This document shows, one piece after another, positions 34,371 to 43,702 of a stretch of 64,000 bases of DNA (positions are counted from its first letter, which is position 1; each line of letters begins with the position of its first letter). The notes under the pieces are model-generated. The model was not told the origin of the DNA. It worked only from the letters and a program-made list of their open reading frames with translations, and searched no databases. The position numbers were made by a program, and so were the translations under genes. The DNA lies in NCBI RefSeq assembly GCF_012524165.2, contig NZ_JABACJ020000007.1, forward strand, positions 144,435 through 208,434. Reading direction: 5' to 3'. This DNA is from Faecalicatena faecalis (lineage in GTDB: Bacteria; Bacillota; Clostridia; Lachnospirales; Lachnospiraceae).

Positions 34371-35420
34371 TTACCAATACTGCTCCAGATCCCTCCGGTC
34401 ATTTGTATACTGCATTGCTGTCTGCCTGGTAATCCTTCCCTGGGCTACCAGACGGACCAGATCCATATTCAGTGTATGCATCCCGCTCGCATTGCCCGAC
34501 TGCATGACACTGCTCATCTGATGGGTCTTATTCTCCCGGATCAGGTTGCACACGGCATCCGTCCCAAGAAGCAGCTCCGTCCCCGCGATTCTTCCTTGTC
34601 CGTCCGCCGTCGGCATCAGACACTGGGTCACAACACTTTTCAGTACGCCCGCTAACTGCGTCCTGATCTGATTCTGACTGCCGGACGGGCAGGCATCAAT
34701 CACACGGTCGATGGTCTGCGACGCCCCCGTCGTATGCAGGGTGGACAAGACAAGATGTCCGGTCTCTGCAGCAGTAAGTGCAGCAGATATCGTCTCATAG
34801 TCACGCATCTCACCGACCAGGATAATATCCGGGTCTTCACGCAGTGCGCTGCGCAGAGCGGAGGCAAAATTAACGACATCCTTCCCAGTCTCTCTCTGGT
34901 GGATCAATGCCATCTTGCTGTCATATTTGTACTCCACCGGGTCCTCAATTGTAATAATATGGACCGGCTTCTTCTGATTCACATGCTCGATCAACGCCGC
35001 CAAAGTTGTAGACTTACCACTCCCTGTAGGTCCGGTCACAAGGATCAGCCCCCTCGGCTCTTCCGCAAGTTCATATAACTTCTGAGGCATATGCAGCTCT
35101 TCCAGCGTCGGAATATGACTGTTCAGAAGTCGGATCGTTGCCGCCGCTTCCCCCTGCTGGCAGAAAACATTCACCCTCTGTCTGTTCCCGTCTGAAGTCT
35201 GCAGCGCAAAATCTATGTCATACCCCTGGCTCAATTCTTCCTTCTGCTTTTCATTCAGCATCCCATACAGCATCTGATCTGTCTCCTCTTTCGATGGCTG
35301 TATAGGCGCCTGAGTCAGATTCCCATGAATCCTGAATAACAAAGGCATCCCGGATGACATATGGATATCCGATACGTCCAACTCTCTTGCGATTAATATA
35401 ATTCTGTCCAACTCCTGCAT
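34371..35420 (-). CDS. pilT: Type IV pilus retraction ATPase PilT
   Basis: A 349-residue hexameric ATPase that pulls pili back. After a PAS-like N-terminal domain (DVSDIHMSSGMPLLFRIHG) come Walker A GPTGSGKSTT near residue 130, an Asp box (TIEDPVEY), Walker B region ALREDPDIILVGEMRD and the His box TGHLVLSTLHTTGA. Typical PilT proteins run to about 345-370 residues, as here. Starts at ATG 35420 after AGGAGG. Retraction implies twitching, DNA uptake or adhesion under force. It lies after pilB and before the giant pilin in the same operon. Confidence 0.95.
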   Translation of the reverse strand: MQELDRIILIARELDVSDIHMSSGMPLLFRIHGNLTQAPIQPSKEETDQMLYGMLNEKQKEELSQGYDIDFALQTSDGNRQRVNVFCQQGEAAATIRLLNSHIPTLEELHMPQKLYELAEEPRGLILVTGPTGSGKSTTLAALIEHVNQKKPVHIITIEDPVEYKYDSKMALIHQRETGKDVVNFASALRSALREDPDIILVGEMRDYETISAALTAAETGHLVLSTLHTTGASQTIDRVIDACPSGSQNQIRTQLAGVLKSVVTQCLMPTADGQGRIAGTELLLGTDAVCNLIRENKTHQMSSVMQSGNASGMHTLNMDLVRLVAQGRITRQTAMQYTNDRRDLEQYW

Positions 35421-35545
35421 AGCTGCTGCCTCCTGCTTTCTTCTTTTTCTTTATCCATTGCCATTTTCTATCAGCTTAATACATAGGCAAGATACCTCTT
35501 CCCTATACATGACAAGCTATAATATACTCCGCATAACCTACGATT

Positions 35546-37237
35546 CTATGCATAGTATGCTACCTTATGCAATTCTTCTATCGTACTGGTCCCGTCAAGC
35601 ACCATCTGTGTGCCATACTCCTTTAAGGTCCTCATGTTCTGGTTCTCCACCGCATAATCCTCGATTTCCTCAGACGTAGCACCCGCGGAAATCAATTTAC
35701 GGATATCCTTATCGATCAGCAGAATTTCATGAATCGCGATTCTCCCGCGGTATCCTGTATAATTACACAGTGGGCAGCCCTTTGGATGCTTGATCCGTAT
35801 CGGCCCTTCTAATCCAAGCATCTCCTGTTCTTCCTCGGTCGTGTCGCGTTCCTCTGCACAATCCGGGCACACCTTCCTCATCAGACGCTGTGCAATAATC
35901 CCGACCAGGGAGTTCGCAACCATATAAGGCTGAAGTCCCATATCCTCAAGACGCACGATGGAGGATGCCGCGTCATTGGTATGCAGCGTGGAAAATACGA
36001 GATGGCCGGTGATGGCCGCCCTTACGGAAATGGATGCGGTCTCCACATCTCGTGTCTCACCAACCATGATGACATCCGGGTCCTGTCTCAAAAGAGCACG
36101 CAGTCCCGATTCGAAGGTAAGTCCTGCCTGGTTATTTACCTGAGTCTGCGTCACCTTCGGCAGGTTCTTCTCCACCGGGTCCTCAATGGTAGAGATATTA
36201 ACTGCCTTTTTTGCAATATCCTGCAAGATCATATAAAGGGTCGTCGTCTTACCTGACCCAGTAGGCCCCGTAAAATAAATGATTCCATTGGGAGAACGGA
36301 GCATCCTCTGAATTCTCTCATAATCCGGTGCCTGCATTCCATAAGTGTCGGAATAATCAATCGGAGCATTACTCGCCAAAAGTCTTAAGACCGCCTTTTC
36401 TCCAAATACCGTTGGCAGTACTGAGACACGGATATTGATATATTTTCCTTCTACCTTAATCCTGAAATGACCATCCTGCGGAATCCTGCGCTCTGCTATA
36501 TCCATCCCGCCCAGAATCTTGATACGGGCAATCAGTGAGGTATGAAGGTTCTTCTGAAGCGTAACGTATTCCACGATTGCACCGTCGATACGCATACGCA
36601 CCAATGTCTTATCCTCGAATGGCTCGATATGGATATCGGAAGCATTGGTACTATAAGCACGGTTGATCAGACGGTTCAGAAGATTGATGATTGGGGTATC
36701 ATCGTCGTCATCCTCCGTAATCTCCAGCTCTTCCAGAGCTTCCTCCTCACTGAAGCTCTCATTTGCCACTCTCGCCGCTTTCATGGCACCGACCTCGGAA
36801 TAATAGTAATGAATTGCCCGAAGCAAGTCATCCCTCTCTGCCAGCGAAATATCCAACTGCATTCCTGTGATCTGACGGACATCCTCGATTCCGTAGAAAT
36901 TCAGAGGGTCATTCACGATCAGGCTCAGCAGCCCGTCCTTTTCACTGACCGCCAGCATCTCATATTTCTCTGCAAGCTGTCTCGGAATCTTCTCAACTAC
37001 ATTCGGATTCACATCCAGGTTGGAGATCTCCACCACCTGCATTCCAAGGCGCTTGCCGAGTGCTTCTAACATCTGCATCTCCGTGATACATCCCAGCGCG
37101 ATCAGAGCACCGCCGATACGTACCCCTTTATGATCCTTCTGATACGCAATTGCCGTCTGAATCTGTTCGTCCGTTACATATTTATATTCTTTTAATATAT
37201 CCCCGATTCTTAAGTTTCTAAAACTCGCTGTCTCCAT
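35546..37237 (-). CDS. pilB: Type IV pilus extension ATPase PilB (GspE family)
   Basis: ATG at 37237 is taken; the longer frame to 37390 lies inside the pilO-like gene. The 563-residue ATPase has an N-terminal MshEN-type region (about 1-150), Walker A GPTGSGKTTT near residue 323, Walker B ALLRQDPDVIMVGETRD, His box TGHLVFSTLHTNDA, and a tetracysteine zinc site (CPDC about 456 and CPLC about 490). These features define the extension motor of type IV pili and related GspE. It drives polymerisation of the pilins encoded around it, with PilC as platform. Confidence 0.95.
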   Translation of the reverse strand: METASFRNLRIGDILKEYKYVTDEQIQTAIAYQKDHKGVRIGGALIALGCITEMQMLEALGKRLGMQVVEISNLDVNPNVVEKIPRQLAEKYEMLAVSEKDGLLSLIVNDPLNFYGIEDVRQITGMQLDISLAERDDLLRAIHYYYSEVGAMKAARVANESFSEEEALEELEITEDDDDDTPIINLLNRLINRAYSTNASDIHIEPFEDKTLVRMRIDGAIVEYVTLQKNLHTSLIARIKILGGMDIAERRIPQDGHFRIKVEGKYINIRVSVLPTVFGEKAVLRLLASNAPIDYSDTYGMQAPDYERIQRMLRSPNGIIYFTGPTGSGKTTTLYMILQDIAKKAVNISTIEDPVEKNLPKVTQTQVNNQAGLTFESGLRALLRQDPDVIMVGETRDVETASISVRAAITGHLVFSTLHTNDAASSIVRLEDMGLQPYMVANSLVGIIAQRLMRKVCPDCAEERDTTEEEQEMLGLEGPIRIKHPKGCPLCNYTGYRGRIAIHEILLIDKDIRKLISAGATSEEIEDYAVENQNMRTLKEYGTQMVLDGTSTIEELHKVAYYA

Positions 37238-37247
37238 AAAAACGCCC

Positions 37248-37982
37248 CTACTCTTCTGCTTCCGTGATATTGTCTTCCTCTGTATCTGCACCAGCCTGCG
37301 TATCTTCACCTGCCTGTGCCTTGGCTGCTTCCCTGGCCGCCTTCTGCTCCAAAATATACTGCTGTGTATCCTCACACATGTAGATTTCAAGCGTCATGCC
37401 AAGTGTCCAGGAAGAAGATTCCTTGGAGGACTGCCAGGTAAAATCTGTAATCCGCATTCCAGGTTCATTTGCCGTGCATTCATCCATCATGGACTGAATT
37501 GTCTCCCTGCCTCCAGACAGCGTCATCATGACACTTGCTGTATAAATTCCGTTGTAGACAGTCCCTTCCTCTGTATTTTCATTTTCCTCTTCCGGCAAAG
37601 GACCCGTATAATCCTTTAACGTGGTGTATTCACCGGTGACCGGCATCTTGATATCCAGATCTTTTACCGTCAATCCCTTTGTAAGAGCCATCTCCGTCAG
37701 CATCTTGTCGATTTCCATACTCTGCATGATGGGATAAAAATCCTGCTGTGCCTTTCCGATTTCTTCCAATACCTGGTCTTCCCTCTTCTGAAGTGCCGGG
37801 AGGCTCTCTACCTTCTGGCTGCGTTCCTGCTGTTCGATATCCGCGTTGAGCACTTCTTCTTTTAGATTCTGCCCCTTCTCCATCAGGGGAAACAAAAGCC
37901 CTGCGCCGACTCCGACGATCAGAACCACTACCGCAAGCACGATCAATAGCTTCTTATCCCTCTGTGTTAGCTTCAGTGTCAT
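37248..37982 (-). CDS. PilO/GspM-like inner-membrane alignment protein
   Basis: A 244-residue bitopic protein: short cytoplasmic start (KLTQRDKKL), one membrane helix (about 13-32), a coiled-coil region (ENLKEEVLNADIEQQERSQ), then a ferredoxin-like periplasm-side domain and an acidic Gln/Glu-rich tail. This is the layout of PilO/GspM. PilM, PilN and PilO form the alignment complex linking the ATPases to the pilus base. Its first bases overlap the pilMN gene by 29 bases. Confidence 0.8.
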   Translation of the reverse strand: MTLKLTQRDKKLLIVLAVVVLIVGVGAGLLFPLMEKGQNLKEEVLNADIEQQERSQKVESLPALQKREDQVLEEIGKAQQDFYPIMQSMEIDKMLTEMALTKGLTVKDLDIKMPVTGEYTTLKDYTGPLPEEENENTEEGTVYNGIYTASVMMTLSGGRETIQSMMDECTANEPGMRITDFTWQSSKESSSWTLGMTLEIYMCEDTQQYILEQKAAREAAKAQAGEDTQAGADTEEDNITEAEE

Positions 37983-39453
37983 CGCTTTGTCCCTGCCTTC
38001 CTGCCATGATACAATTTACATTCACGCTCCATTTATTATCTGATCCCTGTGAATATCCTGTATAATCCACATCGGAAAAGATTTCCTGCTGATTCAAAAG
38101 CTTGATGAACTGGTTGATCTGCTCTACATTCCCCGCCTCTGCATTGAAGCTCATCATTCCGCTTTCCGCATTGTAACTGCTGATCTGGGCCGAGACCAGA
38201 CCGGATGCACAGGCTGCCACGACCTGTTCCGTCTTGCTGTCGATTCTCGGATAACCAAGCAGGCTTACCTTCAAACTCTCCATGCTCTTCCCCAACGCTG
38301 CAGAGGAAGAGAGTTCCGCATTCAATGCATCATATTCATCACAGGCTGCCACGATATCTTCCCTCTGATTGTAGTCGTTAAGCTCTTGCAGTTGTCTGGA
38401 ATATAATAAAACCCGAATTCCCATTGCCGCCGTCAGACCAAGCAGAACGCCAGTCAAAATCCCCAAAGGAATCAGAACCTTCTTGCGTTGTTTTCTCTCC
38501 TGCTCCTTTAACGGGTCCTTTTCCACCTGAGCCATCATCGAAGTCTTCGCGTCCGTCTTTAAGAGACCACCGATTGCCAATGCAAAATTCGTTACTGACT
38601 GTCCCCCTGCCTCTTTTTCAATGTGGATGGTCTGTCCCAGATTCAGCTCCTCGGCTTCCATCTGATCATTGATCTGAGAAATACTATCCCGGTAGACCTG
38701 GAACTCATCCTCTGAAAGTCCCGCTATATAAACCTTAGGGATTTCCATTGCCAGTTCCTGTGCCTTCGCGAACTGAATCAGGTTGCTGACTGTACGCGCC
38801 GCTTCTGCCGCGAATTCAGGTGTCCCTTTTTCAGAAAACATACGATTCCTGTTGGAATACTGATATCTGCCGTCCACCAGAAGAAGGTTCATCAGCGCCA
38901 TGTCATCCGCGAACTGTACAATACAGGTGGAGTCCTCTAGCTGGGGAAGTATCTCCGCCAGTCTCAATGCCACTCCTACCACACTCTCAATGCTGCTGAT
39001 CGTGATTCCCAGCCCGGAAAAAATGTCCTGATACTCGCGGACAAACTCACGGGGAGCGACTACGGAGAAAATACGTTTTACTTTTTCCTTTTTGCCGCCC
39101 GAGCCAGATAACGGGAAATAGCCGTAAACCGGATTGGAGATTCGCTCCACATCCGTAAATTCACGGCTGATATATTCCATCATCTGTTTTGGCTTCATGG
39201 GGGGCGCATCCACGACCTTGGTCGTGAACTGGCTGCTGTCAATGACCAGGCTGACCCCCTTCCTGGGGAGATTGTTCGTCTCCCACAGGTTCTTTATCAT
39301 CTCCCGGAACCCATCTACATCTGTAATCGTTCCGTTCAAAATACATCCTCTGGTATCTATCGTGTAGTAAAGTGCCTTTGCGTGAATCTTTCCACCGGAG
39401 GCATCCCCCTCCACCACACGGATATACCGGTTCGATAAATATACAACTACCAT
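37954..39453 (-). CDS. PilM-PilN fusion
   Basis: A 499-residue protein that joins two pilus proteins in one chain. Residues 1-315 are actin-like as in PilM (VVVYLSNRYIRVVEG phosphate loop, FTTKVVDAPPMKPKQMMEYI linker typical of PilM). A membrane helix at about 322-344 (LIPLGILTGVLLGLTAAMGI) is followed by a coiled coil and a small outer domain as in PilN. In most bacteria these are separate genes with PilN's start fitting into a groove of PilM; the fusion would fix that contact. Starts at ATG 39453 after AGGAGGG, 12 bases behind pilC. Confidence 0.85.
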   Translation of the reverse strand: MVVVYLSNRYIRVVEGDASGGKIHAKALYYTIDTRGCILNGTITDVDGFREMIKNLWETNNLPRKGVSLVIDSSQFTTKVVDAPPMKPKQMMEYISREFTDVERISNPVYGYFPLSGSGGKKEKVKRIFSVVAPREFVREYQDIFSGLGITISSIESVVGVALRLAEILPQLEDSTCIVQFADDMALMNLLLVDGRYQYSNRNRMFSEKGTPEFAAEAARTVSNLIQFAKAQELAMEIPKVYIAGLSEDEFQVYRDSISQINDQMEAEELNLGQTIHIEKEAGGQSVTNFALAIGGLLKTDAKTSMMAQVEKDPLKEQERKQRKKVLIPLGILTGVLLGLTAAMGIRVLLYSRQLQELNDYNQREDIVAACDEYDALNAELSSSAALGKSMESLKVSLLGYPRIDSKTEQVVAACASGLVSAQISSYNAESGMMSFNAEAGNVEQINQFIKLLNQQEIFSDVDYTGYSQGSDNKWSVNVNCIMAGRQGQSDDTEANTEG

Positions 39454-39465
39454 CCAAAAGCCCTC

Positions 39466-40665
39466 CTATTCCATGCCTGCGATACTGTCATAAGATCCGT
39501 ACATCGCACTGAATACCGCTACCATAACAAATGCAACAATGATGCCCATGATGATCAGCATGACTGGCTCCACATACGATACCATCTTATTGATCGCGAT
39601 ATCTGCATCGAATTCCATGGAGTCCGCAATCGACAACAGCATGGAATCCAGGCTGCCTGTCTCCTCACCGACCCGGATAGAGTCTGACAGCTTCTTTACG
39701 AATCCATCCACCATGTCCAGGCCGTCGCTTAAGTTATTACCAGCCCTTACAAACGGAATGACTTCTTCGAACTGTGCATCGATATAATCATTGCCCACCG
39801 TATTCCTTGCGATCTGTAAAGCAGACACAATGGGAATACCAGCAGAATACAGGGAACTCAATGTCCTTGCAAAACGAGAGGTACAGATAACCTTCTGCAG
39901 CTTGCCGAACACCGGAATATGTAACAGGACCCTGTGCCACTTCCGCCGAAATCCCGGCGACCGAAGCAATGCCTTCCACCCAAGCCACAGCCCGATCAGT
40001 GCCGCAATCGCCAGAAACCAATAGCTCTCCATGAAATTACTGATTCCATATAAAATCTTGGTCGGCAGAGGCAGTGAATCCATCGTATCGAACAATTCCT
40101 GAAAATTTGGAAGTACGAACTTTGTCAGAATCAGGATGACCGCAATGACCATGACTCCCAATATCTTCGGATACACAAGGGAGCTGGATATCTTTCCATT
40201 TAGCTTATGCTCCTTTTCATACATCAATGCCATCTGCAGGGATACCTTTTCCAGATTACCACTGCTCTCAGCAGAACGGTACATATAAATCATAAGCGGC
40301 GGGAATGCCCCATTCTGCGCCTCCATTGCATCAGAGAGCGAAATTCCCTGCCGGATCTGCCGGATCATATCCTCATAGACGGCCCGTTCTGCTGGTTTGA
40401 TAGACTCACCGTTCGCAATAATACTGAGCGCCCTGACCAAAGTCACACCTGCTCCGACCAGCGTAGAAAGCTGTCTGGAAAAATCAGAAAGTACCTTTGC
40501 CTTGAACTGTTTCCTGTTCTTCTGCGTCTTCACTTCCTTGGCATTTAAAAGAAAGGCATCCTGCTCATGAAGGCGAAGCTGCAGTTCTGCTTCACTTCCC
40601 GCATTCATCGTGCCTGAAATCTTTTTGCCCTCGATTGTCTGCGCCTTATACTTATACTGTGCCAT
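39466..40665 (-). CDS. pilC: Type IV pilus platform protein PilC (GspF family)
   Basis: A 399-residue platform protein with two GspF domains: residues about 60-180 (FSRQLSTLVGAGVTLVRALS) and 260-390 (CTSRFARTLSSLYSAGIPIVSALQ), each ending with membrane spans; three spans in all. The N-terminal 55 residues (YKYKAQTIEGKKISGTMNA) match the short domain that precedes the repeat in PilC. It turns under the ATPases and adds or removes pilins. ATG at 40665 behind GGGAGG. Confidence 0.95.
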   Translation of the reverse strand: MAQYKYKAQTIEGKKISGTMNAGSEAELQLRLHEQDAFLLNAKEVKTQKNRKQFKAKVLSDFSRQLSTLVGAGVTLVRALSIIANGESIKPAERAVYEDMIRQIRQGISLSDAMEAQNGAFPPLMIYMYRSAESSGNLEKVSLQMALMYEKEHKLNGKISSSLVYPKILGVMVIAVILILTKFVLPNFQELFDTMDSLPLPTKILYGISNFMESYWFLAIAALIGLWLGWKALLRSPGFRRKWHRVLLHIPVFGKLQKVICTSRFARTLSSLYSAGIPIVSALQIARNTVGNDYIDAQFEEVIPFVRAGNNLSDGLDMVDGFVKKLSDSIRVGEETGSLDSMLLSIADSMEFDADIAINKMVSYVEPVMLIIMGIIVAFVMVAVFSAMYGSYDSIAGME

Positions 40666-40763
40666 CAGGCATACCTCCCATATCTATGTTCTCGATCTAT
40701 ACTGCCGCTTCTAAAAATAACATCTGGACGATTCTTATCCACCTGCTCCAAGATTGGATGAGA

Positions 40764-41546
40764 TCAGAACAACAATCCAAAATACCACGCGATCACCTGG
40801 TTTCCCCATAGCAGGCCAGCTATCATCCCTGCACATAGGAAGGGGCCAAATGCGAACTGATCCTTCCGTCCTTTTTTCTTAGATGTCAGCAGATATATCC
40901 CATATCCACCTCCAAATAGAATTCCAAATACCATAGAAATCAGGATTGTCCTCCATCCAAGAAATAACCCAGCCGCTGCCATCAGCTTGATATCACCGCC
41001 GCCAAATGCCCCTGGTATGGCAACTGCCAGAAGAAGCATCGGAACACTGACACATACCATTCCGATCAACCTCTGTACAATTGTAATGTCCCGCATCAGG
41101 ACCATTCCTGCAACAGCCAATACAACAATCGCAATGGAACATCCATCAGCGATTTCCATCGTATCGATATCCATCAGGGTAACTACCATCAAGATTCCAG
41201 TGAAGCAAAAGATCAGTATCGCTTTTACATAGCTGCCCCCATCATATCCATAATGGACCGCACAGAACACCGCGGCCGCTCCGCCAAAAATCTCTGTAAG
41301 TGTATCCCTTCCCCCGATTTTGTCTCCACAATACCTGCACTTCCCTCGCAGAAACAGATAGCTCAATACCGGTACTAAGTCTCTTCCTTTTAGTACATGC
41401 CCACAGCTCGGACAGATAGAGCGCCCTTTGACAAAAGACATCCCCTTAGGTACCCGGTAAGCAACTACATTTAAAAATGAAAACACACAGGCTCCGAAAC
41501 AAAAAATAAGAAAAACCAGTGCAGCCTCACATATCATCAATCCCAT
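40764..41546 (-). CDS. pilD: Prepilin peptidase PilD (A24 family)
   Basis: A 260-residue membrane aspartic protease that cuts the leaders of all prepilins in this cluster and methylates the new N-termini. The first part holds a zinc-site set CPSC...CRYC (about residues 44 and 70), and the catalytic aspartates lie in MDIDTMEIADG (about residue 124) and GGGDIKLM (about 183). Six to eight spans fit the family. Start ATG 41546 close behind GGAGAGG. Confidence 0.95.
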   Translation of the reverse strand: MGLMICEAALVFLIFCFGACVFSFLNVVAYRVPKGMSFVKGRSICPSCGHVLKGRDLVPVLSYLFLRGKCRYCGDKIGGRDTLTEIFGGAAAVFCAVHYGYDGGSYVKAILIFCFTGILMVVTLMDIDTMEIADGCSIAIVVLAVAGMVLMRDITIVQRLIGMVCVSVPMLLLAVAIPGAFGGGDIKLMAAAGLFLGWRTILISMVFGILFGGGYGIYLLTSKKKGRKDQFAFGPFLCAGMIAGLLWGNQVIAWYFGLLF

Positions 41547-41753
41547 ATACCCTCTCCAAATATGTCAAAACGGATATTCAAAATCCGCCTCTCCACTTCC
41601 TTTTATGATAAAAATAAAGTGACTCTGCCCCTGCTATCAGCATACATGGCAAACTCTCTTTTTATGAAAAGAAAAAATATTTCACTTTTTCCCTTTCATA
41701 AAAAGGGGAATTCACCCGGCTCCGACCGAATAAATTCCCACCTCTCATCTAAA

Positions 41754-42194
41754 TCAATATTGATGAATCTTCCAGTAGACTTCCCATGTATCAGCATCAT
41801 TATCTATATCATACTGATACTGCACCAGAAATCTTCCCTTCTGATAACTCATGGTATCTACACAGTTCTTCCCGGTATTCCAGGAAACCAGATGTATCGT
41901 CCCCTCTGCTCCCGAAAAACTGACCACATCTTCTTCCGCTTCCTTCGACATACCACTCGTGCGGCTTTTATCAACTATCGATGTGCCCAGCCCATAAGCT
42001 TCCAGGCTGAGAAGATTCATATTCATTACGACATTCTTAGCTTCCCGGAGAGTCTGTCTCTCCTGGATTGACTGATCCCAAATCCACAGGGCCGGTGCAA
42101 GGACCACTAGGCAGATTAAAAGAATGATCAGGGCCGCTTTGCAGGCCCTTAAGAACTTGTTTTTATAAGTGAGAGATTCATAACTTTGTGACAT
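41754..42194 (-). CDS. Hypothetical single-span membrane protein of the pilus operon
   Basis: A 146-residue protein with a short cytoplasmic start, one hydrophobic helix (about 20-41, ALIILLICLVVLAPALWIW) and a soluble C-terminal domain rich in aromatic residues and ending DTWEVYWKIHQY. It lies between the major pilin and pilD in the operon, so a role in pilus assembly or control is likely, but no pilus family is recognised; it lacks a prepilin cut site. A GGGGAGG sequence lies about 14 bases before the ATG. Confidence 0.6.
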   Translation of the reverse strand: MSQSYESLTYKNKFLRACKAALIILLICLVVLAPALWIWDQSIQERQTLREAKNVVMNMNLLSLEAYGLGTSIVDKSRTSGMSKEAEEDVVSFSGAEGTIHLVSWNTGKNCVDTMSYQKGRFLVQYQYDIDNDADTWEVYWKIHQY

Positions 42195-42241
42195 GATGGA
42201 TTATGAACCTCCCCTCTGGTAAATGTAATAGTAATCAAATG

Positions 42242-42676
42242 TTAACTATTTTTCTTAACTTCCCATCCCGCTACTGTTGTATCTGTGCCTTTCTTTGCCC
42301 TCCAAGTTGCAGTATAAGTACCATTATTATACTGAAAAACGGTTATTTCTTCATTCTCAATCGTATATGTAGCCTTACCCTTTTCCGGAGCCGCAGCATC
42401 TGGAGTTACAGTGACCCCATTAACTGTATACGTAGCATCAACAGCATTTTCACCTGTTGCATCCTTTGCCATTCCTGCAGCATAATCTGCCTGCAGTTGT
42501 GACAATATTGTTGCCGCATCAGCCTTACAATTTGCCTTATTAGCTTTCTCTACATACTTGAGCAAACTCGGCACCAGAACTGCTGCAAGAATCAATATAA
42601 TTACAATTACTACAATCAGCTCAACCAAGGTAAAACCTTTCTTATTCTGAGCCTTTTTTCTCATTTTCTTTAACAT
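42242..42676 (-). CDS. Major type IV pilin
   Basis: ATG at 42676 follows GGAGGAGA; an earlier in-frame ATG at 42730 has no site. The 144-residue prepilin has leader MLKKMRKKAQNKKG, then FTLVELIVVIVIILILAAVLVP with Glu at +5, followed by an amphipathic helix (YVEKANKANCKADAATIL) and a small beta domain. This is the standard type IV major pilin build. It is the first gene of the operon, which suits the high dose a major subunit needs. A single Cys at about residue 50 makes a disulfide loop impossible within one chain. Confidence 0.92.
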   Translation of the reverse strand: MLKKMRKKAQNKKGFTLVELIVVIVIILILAAVLVPSLLKYVEKANKANCKADAATILSQLQADYAAGMAKDATGENAVDATYTVNGVTVTPDAAAPEKGKATYTIENEEITVFQYNNGTYTATWRAKKGTDTTVAGWEVKKNS

Positions 42677-42784
42677 AGGAAATCTCCTCCCAATCATGAA
42701 TTTTATTACTCTTGCACCTGAATCATACATTGATTATAAGTAAATTATTGTATAGTAATAACATATGCTCTCAATGTTATTTAA

Positions 42785-42814
42785 ATTCTACTCCCCTATG
42801 TCGGTTCTTGTCAA
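42785..42814 (-). promoter_or_regulatory. Promoter of the pilus operon
   Basis: TTGACA (42814-42809) and TAGAAT (42790-42785) with an 18-base spacer, minus strand. The predicted leader of about 100 bases before the pilin start is AT-rich and shows no c-di-GMP riboswitch motif. Confidence 0.75.
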
Positions 42815-42895
42815 TATCTGGTGGGAGTTTTGTTGATTTTTATGTGATTTTATTTCGCAAAAAATCCCATTTTATGGCTTATCCACAAATCTTTT

Positions 42896-43696
42896 TCAAA
42901 TCCGAAACGTTTCCATATCATCAGGTACATACAGATTTCCATGATAATACTGCTGCCCTTCCTTGGTATAGAGCTCCTTACGGCTTCCAAAATGAGAGTC
43001 CTCGGTATGATAGAGGATTAAATTCGGTATATTTAATTCCTCTGCCAGTTGGCTCGCCTCCTTCACGGTACTATGATGTTTTTCGTATGGCTGAAACTTT
43101 TCTGCCTCCCGATACAGACAGAACGCCTCATGCATCAGCCAATCACTGCCCTTTACATAAGGCTCTTCACAAACATTATATGGCTCATCCCCACAGCAGG
43201 ACAATTTCTTTCCTTCTGGAGTTGTGAGTGTAAAACCAAACTGTTTCGCTTTTGTGGAACCGATATCGAAAAAGGTTACTTCGCAGTCTATGATTTTTTT
43301 CACTTCTCCACTTTCCAGTGGAATCAGTTGAATTCGTTTTCCAATGTGTTTTGTCACTTTCTTCTGAATTGTTAACTCCGCGATTGTCGTAATGGTAGGT
43401 ATCAAACCGCAATGACAGTAAATCCGCACATCCCCTTCATATTTTCCCTGGTTCATCTTCTGTCCAATCATCCGTATCAGCCAAATCAGGCCGAAAAGAT
43501 GGTCGATATGTTCATGGGTGATAAAGATATCGTGGATTTCTTCCATTGGAACCCCTGCTTTTTTCAGGTTACCTAGTATCTGATTTCCGCCGCCTGCATC
43601 TACCAAAAAATGTCTACGTTCATCTGATAATGCAAAACAGGTATTATAATATTCTGTTACACTTGCATTTCCTGTTCCTAAAATCGTTAGTTTCAT
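42896..43696 (-). CDS. MBL-fold metallohydrolase, RNase Z-like
   Basis: A 266-residue metallo-beta-lactamase-fold protein. The metal motif THEHIDHLFG near residue 60 supplies histidines and an aspartate for two zinc ions; further metal-binding residues are in the HEAF and HHSTVKEASQL parts, the latter resembling the RNase Z branch. It could be a phosphodiesterase or a hydrolase of a small metabolite. It starts six bases after the garR-like gene stop and so probably shares its mRNA. Confidence 0.85.
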   Translation of the reverse strand: MKLTILGTGNASVTEYYNTCFALSDERRHFLVDAGGGNQILGNLKKAGVPMEEIHDIFITHEHIDHLFGLIWLIRMIGQKMNQGKYEGDVRIYCHCGLIPTITTIAELTIQKKVTKHIGKRIQLIPLESGEVKKIIDCEVTFFDIGSTKAKQFGFTLTTPEGKKLSCCGDEPYNVCEEPYVKGSDWLMHEAFCLYREAEKFQPYEKHHSTVKEASQLAEELNIPNLILYHTEDSHFGSRKELYTKEGQQYYHGNLYVPDDMETFRI

Positions 43697-43702
43697 TAGT
43701 CT

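Noticed and set aside
42677..42784. A c-di-GMP riboswitch in the pilus operon leader
   Set aside because: Clostridial pilus operons often have one, but the conserved core motifs of class I or II were not found in this AT-rich leader.
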